Position numbers and translations under genes: made by a program
The notes under the pieces: model-generated
Seen by the model: the letters and a program-made list of their open reading frames with translations, nothing else
What the model was told of the DNA's origin: nothing
Databases searched by the model: none
In this document: in pieces, positions 51,460-58,608 of the stretch
Layout: every line of letters starts with the position of its first letter
Position numbering within the stretch: position 1 is the first letter of the stretch
From: VFMC01 sp050248155
Lineage (GTDB): Bacteria > Actinomycetota > Acidimicrobiia > Acidimicrobiales > Ilumatobacteraceae
DNA length: 64,000 bases
Reading direction: 5' to 3'
Assembly (NCBI GenBank): GCA_050248155.1
Contig: JBFWSW010000004.1
Location: 1 to 64,000 of the forward strand

Positions 51460-52325
51460 AGCGCTTCGTCGCCGACGTCGGCGAGGAGGGCCCCGTCACC
51501 ATCGCCGGGCTGTCGACCCGTGGGGGAGCCGTACCCGACGAGCGGTGCGTGCGGGCGCCGTCGGGCATCGACTGGATCCAGGCCGACGAGATGACCGTCA
51601 GTTGCGGCGCGGGCACCCCGGTCGACGACCTGTCCGCGGCGCTCGCCGAGCTCGGCCAGCGCACCGTGCTGCCACCGGGCGGAACCGTGGGCGGCGCGCT
51701 GGCGACCGGCCGGAGCGGCATCCGCCGTCTGGGCGACGGCCCGATGCGGGACGCGTTGCTCCAGACCCGGTACGCCGGCGCCGACGGCCAACTGGTGAAG
51801 GCAGGCGGACCGACCGTGAAGAACGTGAGCGGGTTCGACGTGTGCAGGCTGCTCGTCGGCAGCCGCGGCACCCTCGGCTTCCTCGGCGACGTCATCCTGC
51901 GCACACGGCCGATCGCGCAGCACTCGCAGTGGCACGCGGTCGAGACCGACGAGCCGGGCGCCGTGTTCGCCGACTTGTACAGGCCCGCCGCCGTGCTCTG
52001 GAACGGCGTCACGGTGTGGGCCCTGCTGGAGGGCCATCCGGCCGATGTCGCCGCCGAGGCGGCCGCCCGTGGGCTCGTTCCCGTCGAAGCGCCGCCGACG
52101 CTCCCAGCCGAGCGGGTCGTCGTCGCGCCGGCCGAGCAGTTGTCCATCGGCGTCCGCCTCGAGCCGCGCACGTTCGTGGCCGAGCTCGGCGTCGGCGTGA
52201 TGCACGTGGCGCCCGGCGTGCTGCCGGTACGCCCGGTCGAGCCCGGTGTGATCGCGTTGCGAGATCGGATCAAGGCCCGGTTCGATCCCACCGGGCGGTT
52301 GAACCCCGGTGTGGTCGTTGGCTGA
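51450..52325 (+). CDS. glcE: FAD-binding protein, glycolate oxidase subunit GlcE-like
   Basis: GlcE is the second flavin subunit of the GlcDEF complex. The 291-residue protein has the FAD-binding core with VLPPGGTVGGALATGRSG (about residues 73-90), KAGGPTVKNVSGFDVCRLLVGS and a C-terminal RLNPGVVVG tail, as in GlcE. It lacks the large cap of GlcD, as expected. I chose GTG 51450, which lies after GAGGG and overlaps the glcD stop; GTG 51417 is a possible longer start. Confidence 0.85.
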   Translation: MDLERFVADVGEEGPVTIAGLSTRGGAVPDERCVRAPSGIDWIQADEMTVSCGAGTPVDDLSAALAELGQRTVLPPGGTVGGALATGRSGIRRLGDGPMRDALLQTRYAGADGQLVKAGGPTVKNVSGFDVCRLLVGSRGTLGFLGDVILRTRPIAQHSQWHAVETDEPGAVFADLYRPAAVLWNGVTVWALLEGHPADVAAEAAARGLVPVEAPPTLPAERVVVAPAEQLSIGVRLEPRTFVAELGVGVMHVAPGVLPVRPVEPGVIALRDRIKARFDPTGRLNPGVVVG

Positions 52326-53208
52326 GCTGCCCTTCGTCGTCGAGCCGGCCGGCGACTCGGCGGAGGTGCACCGGCTGGCCGAGTCGGCGGCACGTCACTG
52401 GCGTCTCGATCGACCCGAGCTGCTGCGCACGGGGATGAACACCCTCTTCTTGGCGGGCGACGTGGTGCTGCGCGTCGGGCGACCGACGGCCGACCCGACC
52501 GCGCCCGTCTGGCTCGCGGGCGTGCTCGCAGCGCACGGCGTGCGTGTGCCCCGGTACGTCCGGGCCGAACCGGTCGTCGACGGAGCCCTGGCCGTGTGGG
52601 CGATCGGGCGGATCGAGCCGTCGGGCCCGGTCGACTGGTCCGAGGTCGGTCAGATGGTCGCTCGCGTGCACGACCTCGAGCCGTCGGTGGTCGCCGAGCG
52701 CTACCCCGTGCCGTGGTGCTCCTCGTTCCCGTGGTGGCAGTTCGATGTGGTGATGCCGACGGTCGTCGACCTCCTCGACGGTCCGGCGCGCGACGCGATC
52801 GAGGCGACGCTCGCGCGCACCACAGGTTGGCGTGATCGAGTGGACGAGGTCGTGCTCTGTCACGGTGACGTGCACCCGGGCAACGTCGTTCAGGGGCCGG
52901 AGGGCCCGGTGCTCCTCGACTGGGATCTCGTGTGCGCCGGCCCTCGCGCATGGGATCACGCTCCGCTCATGACGTGGACCGAGCGGTGGGGCGGCGAGGC
53001 GGACATCTACGAGCAGTTCGCCCGCGGGTACGGCGCGACGATGCGCGGTGACGAGGTGGCGGAAGCACTGGCTGTGCTGCGCCTCGTTGCCGCCACGCTC
53101 ATGCGGGTGCGCGCGGGGCGCGCCGATTCGGCTGCGCGCCCCGAGGCCGAGCAGCGGCTGAGGTGGTGGCGCGGTGATCCGTCCGCGCCGATGTGGCGCG
53201 CAGTCTGA
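52309..53208 (+). CDS. Aminoglycoside phosphotransferase-fold kinase (APH family)
   Basis: The 299-residue protein has the kinase-fold motifs of the APH/choline kinase group: the catalytic loop LCHGDVHPGNVV (about residues 185-196) and the metal Asp in LLDWDLVCAGPRAWDHA. The substrate is unknown; many members phosphorylate small metabolites rather than drugs. The GTG at 52309 overlaps the glcE end; a TTG at 52318 is an alternative. It separates glcDE from the rest and is followed by a hairpin. Confidence 0.8.
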   Translation: MWSLAELPFVVEPAGDSAEVHRLAESAARHWRLDRPELLRTGMNTLFLAGDVVLRVGRPTADPTAPVWLAGVLAAHGVRVPRYVRAEPVVDGALAVWAIGRIEPSGPVDWSEVGQMVARVHDLEPSVVAERYPVPWCSSFPWWQFDVVMPTVVDLLDGPARDAIEATLARTTGWRDRVDEVVLCHGDVHPGNVVQGPEGPVLLDWDLVCAGPRAWDHAPLMTWTERWGGEADIYEQFARGYGATMRGDEVAEALAVLRLVAATLMRVRAGRADSAARPEAEQRLRWWRGDPSAPMWRAV

Positions 53209-53272
53209 TCCGAGGGTCGAGCGGCACCACGGGGTGCACGTCGGCGCTCGACCGGGACGATCGACCCTCGGA
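53209..53272. terminator. Long inverted repeat between kinase gene and nei
   Basis: TCCGAGGGTCGA (53209-53220) and TCGACCCTCGGA (53261-53272) are a perfect 12-bp inverted pair 40 bases apart. The interior also holds GGTCGAGCG and CGCTCGACC, so two alternative stems compete. It lies between convergent genes and probably ends both transcripts. Confidence 0.6.
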
Positions 53273-53301
53273 CGGGCCGTAGCGACTCGGATGGGGGTGG
53301 G

Positions 53302-54096
53302 TCAGGACGGTTGGCAGTGGGGGCAGAACCAGCAGGGGCGGCCGCCCAGGTCGACGGTGCTGATGGGCGTACCGCAGCGGAGGCAGATGTCGCGGTGGTA
53401 CACGTAGGTGGCCTCGCCGCGGCGGAGCCGGCCGGTGGGAACGGCGACCAGGCGGCGGTCGACGGTGACGATGCGGTTCTCCTTCACGCCGCGGCGGAGC
53501 ATCGTGGTGATCGTGCCCCACAGCGCGTCGAGCTCGTCCCTCGAGCACGCCGATCCCGGCCGTGACGGATGGATGCCGTGCACGAACAGCGCCTCGGCGC
53601 GGTACACGTTGCCAACCCCGCTGATGACCGACTGATCGAGGAGCAGCGCGCCGATGGGCTGCCTGCTCCGCAGCATCCGATCGATCGCGAGCGCGGGCTT
53701 CGCGTCACGGCGCAACGGGTCGGGGCCGAGACGAGCGACGATCGCGTCGCGCTCGTCTCGAGTACCTACGGTGCACGTGTTGGCGCCGGCGAGGTCGATC
53801 GTCGCGACGTCGCTCGACATCCGCATCCGCACCATCCCGATCGGTGCCGGCGGCTCGGCGCCGAGGTGGACGCGGAACTTGCCGAACAGGCCGAGGTGGA
53901 CGTGACCGACGAGCCCGTTGCTCCACTCGTAGAAGAGGTGCTTGCCGTACGGCTCGATGCGATCGAGGACGAGTCCGTCCACGAGTGACGCGTCGCCGGC
54001 GAACCGACCTTGTGGCGAGCTGACGGCGACGGGGCGGCCCCTGAGCAGGCGGCCGTGGTCGCGGGCGATGCGATGGATGGTGTGGCCTTCGGGCAT
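53302..54096 (-). CDS. nei: DNA glycosylase of the Fpg/Nei family (Nei2-like)
   Basis: The enzyme removes oxidised bases and cuts the DNA backbone. The 264-residue protein starts MPEGHTIHRIARDH, the Nei2-type start with catalytic Pro2 and Glu3 (Fpg has MPELPE), and has the H2TH region with SVISGVGNVYRAEALFVHGIHP and a zinc finger with CLRCGTPISTVDLGGRPC then CPHC. All catalytic and zinc residues are present. It is divergent from glcF; a TACCGT box lies 10 nt upstream. Confidence 0.92.
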   Translation of the reverse strand: MPEGHTIHRIARDHGRLLRGRPVAVSSPQGRFAGDASLVDGLVLDRIEPYGKHLFYEWSNGLVGHVHLGLFGKFRVHLGAEPPAPIGMVRMRMSSDVATIDLAGANTCTVGTRDERDAIVARLGPDPLRRDAKPALAIDRMLRSRQPIGALLLDQSVISGVGNVYRAEALFVHGIHPSRPGSACSRDELDALWGTITTMLRRGVKENRIVTVDRRLVAVPTGRLRRGEATYVYHRDICLRCGTPISTVDLGGRPCWFCPHCQPS

Positions 54097-54106
54097 GTCG
54101 GGGGCG

Positions 54107-54116
54107 ACGGTATCGT
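54107..54116. promoter_or_regulatory. Overlapping divergent -10 boxes of nei and glcF
   Basis: ACGGTATCGT contains TATCGT for glcF on the plus strand (54111-54116, ending 9 nt before the GTG) and TACCGT for nei on the minus strand (54112 to 54107, ending 10 nt before the ATG). The two boxes share their TA, so the polymerases must compete. Confidence 0.5.
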
Positions 54117-54125
54117 GGCCGGGCC

Positions 54126-55289
54126 GTGGACCTCCGCATCGATCCGAACGAGCTCGCCACCTGTGTCAGCTGCGGGTTGTGCCTGCCGCACTGCCCCACC
54201 TTCCGGGTGACGGGTGAGGAGGCGAAGTCGCCCCGAGGTCGCATCGCAGCGATGCGCCAGGTGCAGAACGAGGGCGCTCCTGTCAGCGACGACTTCGTCG
54301 AGTTCATGGAGACGTGCGTCCAGTGCCGGGGGTGCGAGCCGGCGTGCCCCAGCGGCGTCCCGTTCGGGCACCTGATGGAAGCCACGCGTTCGACGCTCGC
54401 TGACCGCCGCACGATCACACCACGGTGGCAACGCCTCGCCTACTGGGCCCTCGGGCACCATCGGCTGCTGCTCGCTGGATCGAGTGCGCTCGCCGTCGCC
54501 CAGCGTGCCCATCTCGTGCCCAAGCGACTGAGTGCACGCCTCGGGCTCGGGCAGCTGTCTGTGCGCCGTCCGCCGGCACTGCGTGGCACGGGTGCCGACG
54601 CCTGGCTCTTCACCGGGTGCGTGATGGACGCGTGGCTGCGCGACGTACACCACGCCACGGCCAAGGTGCTCGACGCGATCGGAGTGCGCTGGTCGGTCCC
54701 CGGACGGGGTGGCGATTGCTGCGGCGCCCTGCACGTGCACGCCGGCCTCACCGAGCAGACCGCACACCTCGCCCGATCCGTCATTGCGTCGATGCCGGGC
54801 GACGCACCGATCGTCGTGAACTCGGCGGGGTGCGGTGCGGCGCTGAAGGACTACGGCCACCTCCTCGGGACCGACGAGGCCCGGGCGTTCTCGGCGCGGG
54901 TGCGCGACGTGCACGAGTTCGTCGCCGACCGCGTCGATCAGCTGCAGCCGGTTCGTCGCCTGGCCCCGGTGATCGTCCAGGATCCGTGCCACCTGCGCCA
55001 CGTGCAGCGAACCCACCTCGCGGTGCGCACGGTCCTCGCCAAGGTCTGCGACGTGGTCGAGCTCGACGACGAGGGGCTGTGCTGCGGAGCGGGCGGCGCG
55101 TACTCGGCGCTCGAACCCGAGCTCGCCGGCGAGATCCGCGAGCGCAAGCTGGCGAGCATCGAACGAGCGACGGCGGCGACAGGTGCCACGGCGGTCGCCA
55201 GTGCGAACCCGGGGTGCGCGATGCACCTGCAGGCGCGGGGCGTGCCCGTCCGCCACCCGATCGAGCTCGTCGCCGAGGCACTCGGATGA
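54126..55289 (+). CDS. glcF: Glycolate oxidase iron-sulfur subunit GlcF-like
   Basis: GlcF carries electrons from GlcD/GlcE to the membrane quinone pool. The 387-residue protein has two [4Fe-4S] ferredoxin motifs, CVSCGLCLPHCPT (about residues 13-25) and CVQCRGCEPACPSG (about 64-77), and two CCG-type domains with GGDCCGALHVH and DEGLCCGAGGAYS, which are typical of GlcF and heterodisulfide reductase-like proteins. The GTG at 54126 follows a TATCGT box. Its stop overlaps a small gene. Its link with glcDE is by family, as they are about 1.8 kb apart. Confidence 0.9.
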   Translation: MDLRIDPNELATCVSCGLCLPHCPTFRVTGEEAKSPRGRIAAMRQVQNEGAPVSDDFVEFMETCVQCRGCEPACPSGVPFGHLMEATRSTLADRRTITPRWQRLAYWALGHHRLLLAGSSALAVAQRAHLVPKRLSARLGLGQLSVRRPPALRGTGADAWLFTGCVMDAWLRDVHHATAKVLDAIGVRWSVPGRGGDCCGALHVHAGLTEQTAHLARSVIASMPGDAPIVVNSAGCGAALKDYGHLLGTDEARAFSARVRDVHEFVADRVDQLQPVRRLAPVIVQDPCHLRHVQRTHLAVRTVLAKVCDVVELDDEGLCCGAGGAYSALEPELAGEIRERKLASIERATAATGATAVASANPGCAMHLQARGVPVRHPIELVAEALG

Positions 55290-55480
55290 CCGACCACCGC
55301 GACCTCGCGGAACGCCTCGATCAGATCGTCAGCGAGCTCGACGAGCGCAGCTTCGATCTGCTGCGGGAGGCATCCGCAGCAGGGCGCGGCCGTCCCGACG
55401 AGGACCGGCGTCTGGCACAGGCGCGGCGAGCGATCGAGAAGGCGTCACGTCTGCTGCGAGGCGATGCCGGCGACGAGTAG
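55286..55480 (+). CDS. Small coiled-coil-like protein coupled to glcF
   Basis: The 64-residue hydrophilic protein starts in the glcF stop (ATGA). It is mostly helical with charged repeats (DLAERLDQIVSELDERSF, ARRAIEKASRLLRG) and no Cys or membrane segment. I do not recognise the family; it is not an XseB subunit by its motifs. Coupling to glcF suggests a partner, but that is inference. Confidence 0.6.
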   Translation: MTDHRDLAERLDQIVSELDERSFDLLREASAAGRGRPDEDRRLAQARRAIEKASRLLRGDAGDE

Positions 55481-55492
55481 CCGGTCGCGCGA

Positions 55493-56326
55493 TCAGCCGA
55501 ACCGCACCGGGTCGCCCTCGGCGATGGTGCCGGGCTGCACAACGGTGGCGTACGCGCCCACGTTCTGATCGAGGTCGCGCACGATGTGCCGCAGGATCGC
55601 CCGGTCGGCCGGCAGCTGGGCGTCGACCTCCCGCGTCACCATCACACATCGCGGGCACGGCGCGCCGACCTGCACCACGGCGTCGCCGATGTGCAGGGTG
55701 CGTCCGGCCCATCCGAGCTCGGGATGGCCGTCCTCGTCGCCGCTGTCGATGACGAAGCTCGGCCGGAAGCGGCGCACGTCGATCGCGCTGTCGGGGAGCG
55801 CATCCGCCAGCGAGCGGAGGGCAGATGTCGTCATGATCATGAGCGGGAACGCATCGACGTAGGTGCCGGGGGGCGATTCGAACTCGACGAGCTCGGGCGG
55901 GAAGATCGAGAAGTCGGGGAGCGGTTCGTCGTCCTCGCGGCCGAAGATCGAGCGCAGCTCGACCATCACGTCGTCGCTGTCGGGTGCTCCTCGACGGAAG
56001 TGGTCGAGGTCGGAGGCCGGCGCGAGCGGGGCGAGCGTGACGGGATGGTCGAGGGCGGCCGAGACGCGCGCCGCGGCGTCGGGGTCGGCGGAGCCGACCC
56101 GGGTGCCGTCCGGCAGTGTGATGACGACGCCGCCCTCACCGTCGTAGGTCGCGGCGAGCCGCATGAGCGCGCCGATCTTCTTCGCGCCGCGGATGCCACC
56201 GCGCTGCTCGTCGCGCACGGCCCAGAGCCGATCGCCGACCACGCCCGTGCCGCCGAGGCGCGCCTGGCTGACGGTCGCACCGATCATCGACTTCACGGGG
56301 TACTGCCAGATCTGGGCGACGTGCAT
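55493..56326 (-). CDS. MOSC domain protein
   Basis: The 277-residue protein has a MOSC N-terminal beta-barrel (IWQYPVKSMIGATV, about residues 6-19, the family signature) and a MOSC domain (about 120-275) with RRFRPSFVIDS and the conserved Cys in VGAPCPRCVMVTREVD. MOSC proteins move sulfur or handle molybdenum-cofactor-dependent N-oxide reduction; one could serve the CO dehydrogenase, but that is a guess. Its ATG shares a base with the stop of the LOG gene upstream (TGATG). Confidence 0.88.
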   Translation of the reverse strand: MHVAQIWQYPVKSMIGATVSQARLGGTGVVGDRLWAVRDEQRGGIRGAKKIGALMRLAATYDGEGGVVITLPDGTRVGSADPDAAARVSAALDHPVTLAPLAPASDLDHFRRGAPDSDDVMVELRSIFGREDDEPLPDFSIFPPELVEFESPPGTYVDAFPLMIMTTSALRSLADALPDSAIDVRRFRPSFVIDSGDEDGHPELGWAGRTLHIGDAVVQVGAPCPRCVMVTREVDAQLPADRAILRHIVRDLDQNVGAYATVVQPGTIAEGDPVRFG

Positions 56327-57438
56327 CAGGTGCTCCTCGTGCTGGGTTCGACGGTCGGCAGCGATGCGGCGGAAACCGGCGCTTCGACCGGGGGTTCGAC
56401 CTCTTCGGCGGGCACGAAGCCGTTGAGCGTGTCGATCATCGCGCGCAGCTCGCCGTAGCCGTGCTTGGCGAAGGCGAAGGTGATCCGGTACAGGTCGAGC
56501 CGGTCGGCATCCTTTCGCTCCGGGTCGAGCGGCGCCGATCGGCTGATCACCCCTCGCCGGCAGAGGTGACCGAAGCGCTCGTTCAGCAGCTCGATCTGCT
56601 CGTCGGTCGGCTCGTGGCGCACCCGAATGGCGAGCAGGTCGCCGACGTAGCGCAGCGAGTCGTAGTTGGCGTAGAACCGAGTGATCTCATCGGCGGCGAC
56701 CTGGCAGTCCTCGGTCACGAGGTACAGCCCGGTGTCGGCCTCGGACACGAGCCCGCGCTGCACGAGCTGGCGGCCGACGAAGTCGTGCACCGTCTCCCAG
56801 TAGGGGTCGCCTGGGGTGTCGAGCAGGACGATCGGAACGGGCGCTCCCTTGCCGGTCTGAGTCAGCGTCAGCAGTTCGAACGTCTCGTCCAACGTCCCGA
56901 ACCCGCCGGGCAGGCACACGAAACCTCGGCTCTCCTTGATGAGCATGAGCTTGCGCGTGAAGAAGTACTTCATGCTGACGTACTTGGAGTCGCCGGCGAT
57001 GATCGGGTTCGCGCCCTGCTCGAACGGCAACTTGATCGACACGCCGATCGAGTTCTCACGACCGGCGCCCTCCATCGCCGCGTGCATGATGCCCGGACCG
57101 GCGCCGGTGATCACCATCCATCCCATGCCCGCGAGCACGTCGGCGACGTCTCGCGCCTGGACGTACAGCGGGTCGTCGGGCAACGTGCGCGCGGACCCGA
57201 AGATGGTCACCTTGGGTCGTTCGCGATACGGCGCGAACATCGCGAACGCGTCGCTCATCTCGGCGATGGCTGCGCTCGTGATCTTCAGGTCGATGGTCGC
57301 CGGGTGCTGCCCGAAGAGCTCGACCATGGACTGCACCATCTGCTCGGCCAGCCGCCGGTCGCGCAGGGGGAACGTGGCGATGAGCTCGGCCAGCCGGTCG
57401 TAGTGGGCCGGAGGGGAGATCGGTTCTGGATCGGCCAC
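56326..57438 (-). CDS. LOG family protein
   Basis: The 370-residue protein has a Rossmann-fold domain with VTIFGSARTLPDDPLY, VITGAGPGIMHAAMEGAG and the catalytic motif PGGFGTLDETFELLT (PGGxGTxxE), so it belongs to the LOG group that removes ribose phosphate from nucleotides such as AMP. An N-terminal ~70-residue and a C-terminal ~100-residue extension make it longer than plant LOG proteins. The function in bacteria is not settled. The GTG at 57438 has TAGTGT 6 nt upstream. Confidence 0.88.
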   Translation of the reverse strand: MADPEPISPPAHYDRLAELIATFPLRDRRLAEQMVQSMVELFGQHPATIDLKITSAAIAEMSDAFAMFAPYRERPKVTIFGSARTLPDDPLYVQARDVADVLAGMGWMVITGAGPGIMHAAMEGAGRENSIGVSIKLPFEQGANPIIAGDSKYVSMKYFFTRKLMLIKESRGFVCLPGGFGTLDETFELLTLTQTGKGAPVPIVLLDTPGDPYWETVHDFVGRQLVQRGLVSEADTGLYLVTEDCQVAADEITRFYANYDSLRYVGDLLAIRVRHEPTDEQIELLNERFGHLCRRGVISRSAPLDPERKDADRLDLYRITFAFAKHGYGELRAMIDTLNGFVPAEEVEPPVEAPVSAASLPTVEPSTRST

Positions 57439-57444
57439 GGGGTC

Positions 57445-57450
57445 ACACTA
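57445..57450 (-). promoter_or_regulatory. -10 box of LOG gene (leaderless)
   Basis: TAGTGT on the minus strand ends 6 nt before the GTG at 57438, within the 43-bp gap after tal, so LOG-MOSC has its own leaderless promoter. Confidence 0.55.
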
Positions 57451-57481
57451 CGAGTCGTCGCCGGTGCGGGCGAGCGCGGGC

Positions 57482-58591
57482 TCAGCGAGCGCGCAGTTCG
57501 ACTCCCTTGGCCTCGAGCGCACCGAGCAGCTCGTCGAAGCTCTTCTGGAAGCTGCTGACCCCCTCACGCTCGAGCTTGTCGGCCACGTCGTCGACATCGA
57601 CCCCGACGTCGGCCAGGTGCTGCCACACCGCCTGCGCCTCGTCGACCCCAGCGTCGACGGTGCGTGCCAGCGTGCCGTGATCGGCGAAGGCCTCGATCGT
57701 CGAGTCGGGGAGCGTGTTGACGGTGTCGGGACCGATGAGCTGATCGACGTACAACGTGTCGGGGTAGTCCGGGTTCTTGGTGGACGTGCTGGCCCACAGC
57801 GGGCGTTGCACCACGGCCCCCTTCGCCGCGAGCGCTTCCCAGCGAGCACCGCTGAAGGTCTGCTGGAACAGCTGGTAGGCGAGCTTGCCCTGGGCGACGG
57901 CACCCTTGCCGCGCAGCGCCAGCGCCTCGGGCGAACCCTGGGCGTCGAGCCGCTGGTCGATCTCGGTGTCGACACGGCTGATGAAGAAGCTGGCGACGCT
58001 CGCGACCCTCGACAAGTCGGCGCCGGCAACCCTCGAGTACTCCTCGAGGCCTGAGAGGTAGGCCTCCATGACGTCCTGGTAGCGCTCGAGGCTGAAGATC
58101 AACGTGACGTTGATGTTCCGTCCCTCGGCGATCATCCGGCGGATCGCGGGCACGCCCTCGGCGGTGGCAGGGATCTTCACCATCAGGTTCGGGCGATCGA
58201 TCTGCTCGTGGAGCTGGCGAGCCGCCAGCTCGGTGCCGGTGGAGTCGTGGGCGAGGCCCGGATCGACCTCGACGCTGACGAACCCGTCCCGGCCGTAGCT
58301 CTGGTGGTACAGGGGAGCGAAGGCGTCGAGAGCGCTGTTGATGTCGCGCAGGACCATCGCCCAGTAGTCGTCGATCACCGGCCGGTTCTGGGTGGCGAGC
58401 GCGGCGAACTGCTCGTCGTAGTCGGCCGAGCCCTGGATCGCCTTCTGGAAGATGGTGGGGTTGCTCGTGAGGCCACGGATGCCGTCGGTGACCAGCTTCG
58501 TGAGCTGACCGGACGTGATGTAGCCGCGCTTCAGGTTGTCGAGCCAGGGGCTCTGGCCGAACTCGTGGTAGAGGGTGAGCAGACGGTCCAT
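57482..58591 (-). CDS. tal: Transaldolase
   Basis: Transaldolase moves a three-carbon unit between sugar phosphates in the pentose phosphate pathway. The 369-residue protein is of the long actinobacterial type and has GLTSNPTIFQKAI, the Schiff-base Lys in LMVKIPATAEG (about residue 138) and NVTLIFSLERY. The ATG at 58591 has AAAGGGAG upstream and lies 17 bp after tkt. Longer readings upstream are within tkt in another frame and are rejected. Confidence 0.95.
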   Translation of the reverse strand: MDRLLTLYHEFGQSPWLDNLKRGYITSGQLTKLVTDGIRGLTSNPTIFQKAIQGSADYDEQFAALATQNRPVIDDYWAMVLRDINSALDAFAPLYHQSYGRDGFVSVEVDPGLAHDSTGTELAARQLHEQIDRPNLMVKIPATAEGVPAIRRMIAEGRNINVTLIFSLERYQDVMEAYLSGLEEYSRVAGADLSRVASVASFFISRVDTEIDQRLDAQGSPEALALRGKGAVAQGKLAYQLFQQTFSGARWEALAAKGAVVQRPLWASTSTKNPDYPDTLYVDQLIGPDTVNTLPDSTIEAFADHGTLARTVDAGVDEAQAVWQHLADVGVDVDDVADKLEREGVSSFQKSFDELLGALEAKGVELRAR

Positions 58592-58608
58592 GAGGGTCTC
58601 CCTTTCGG

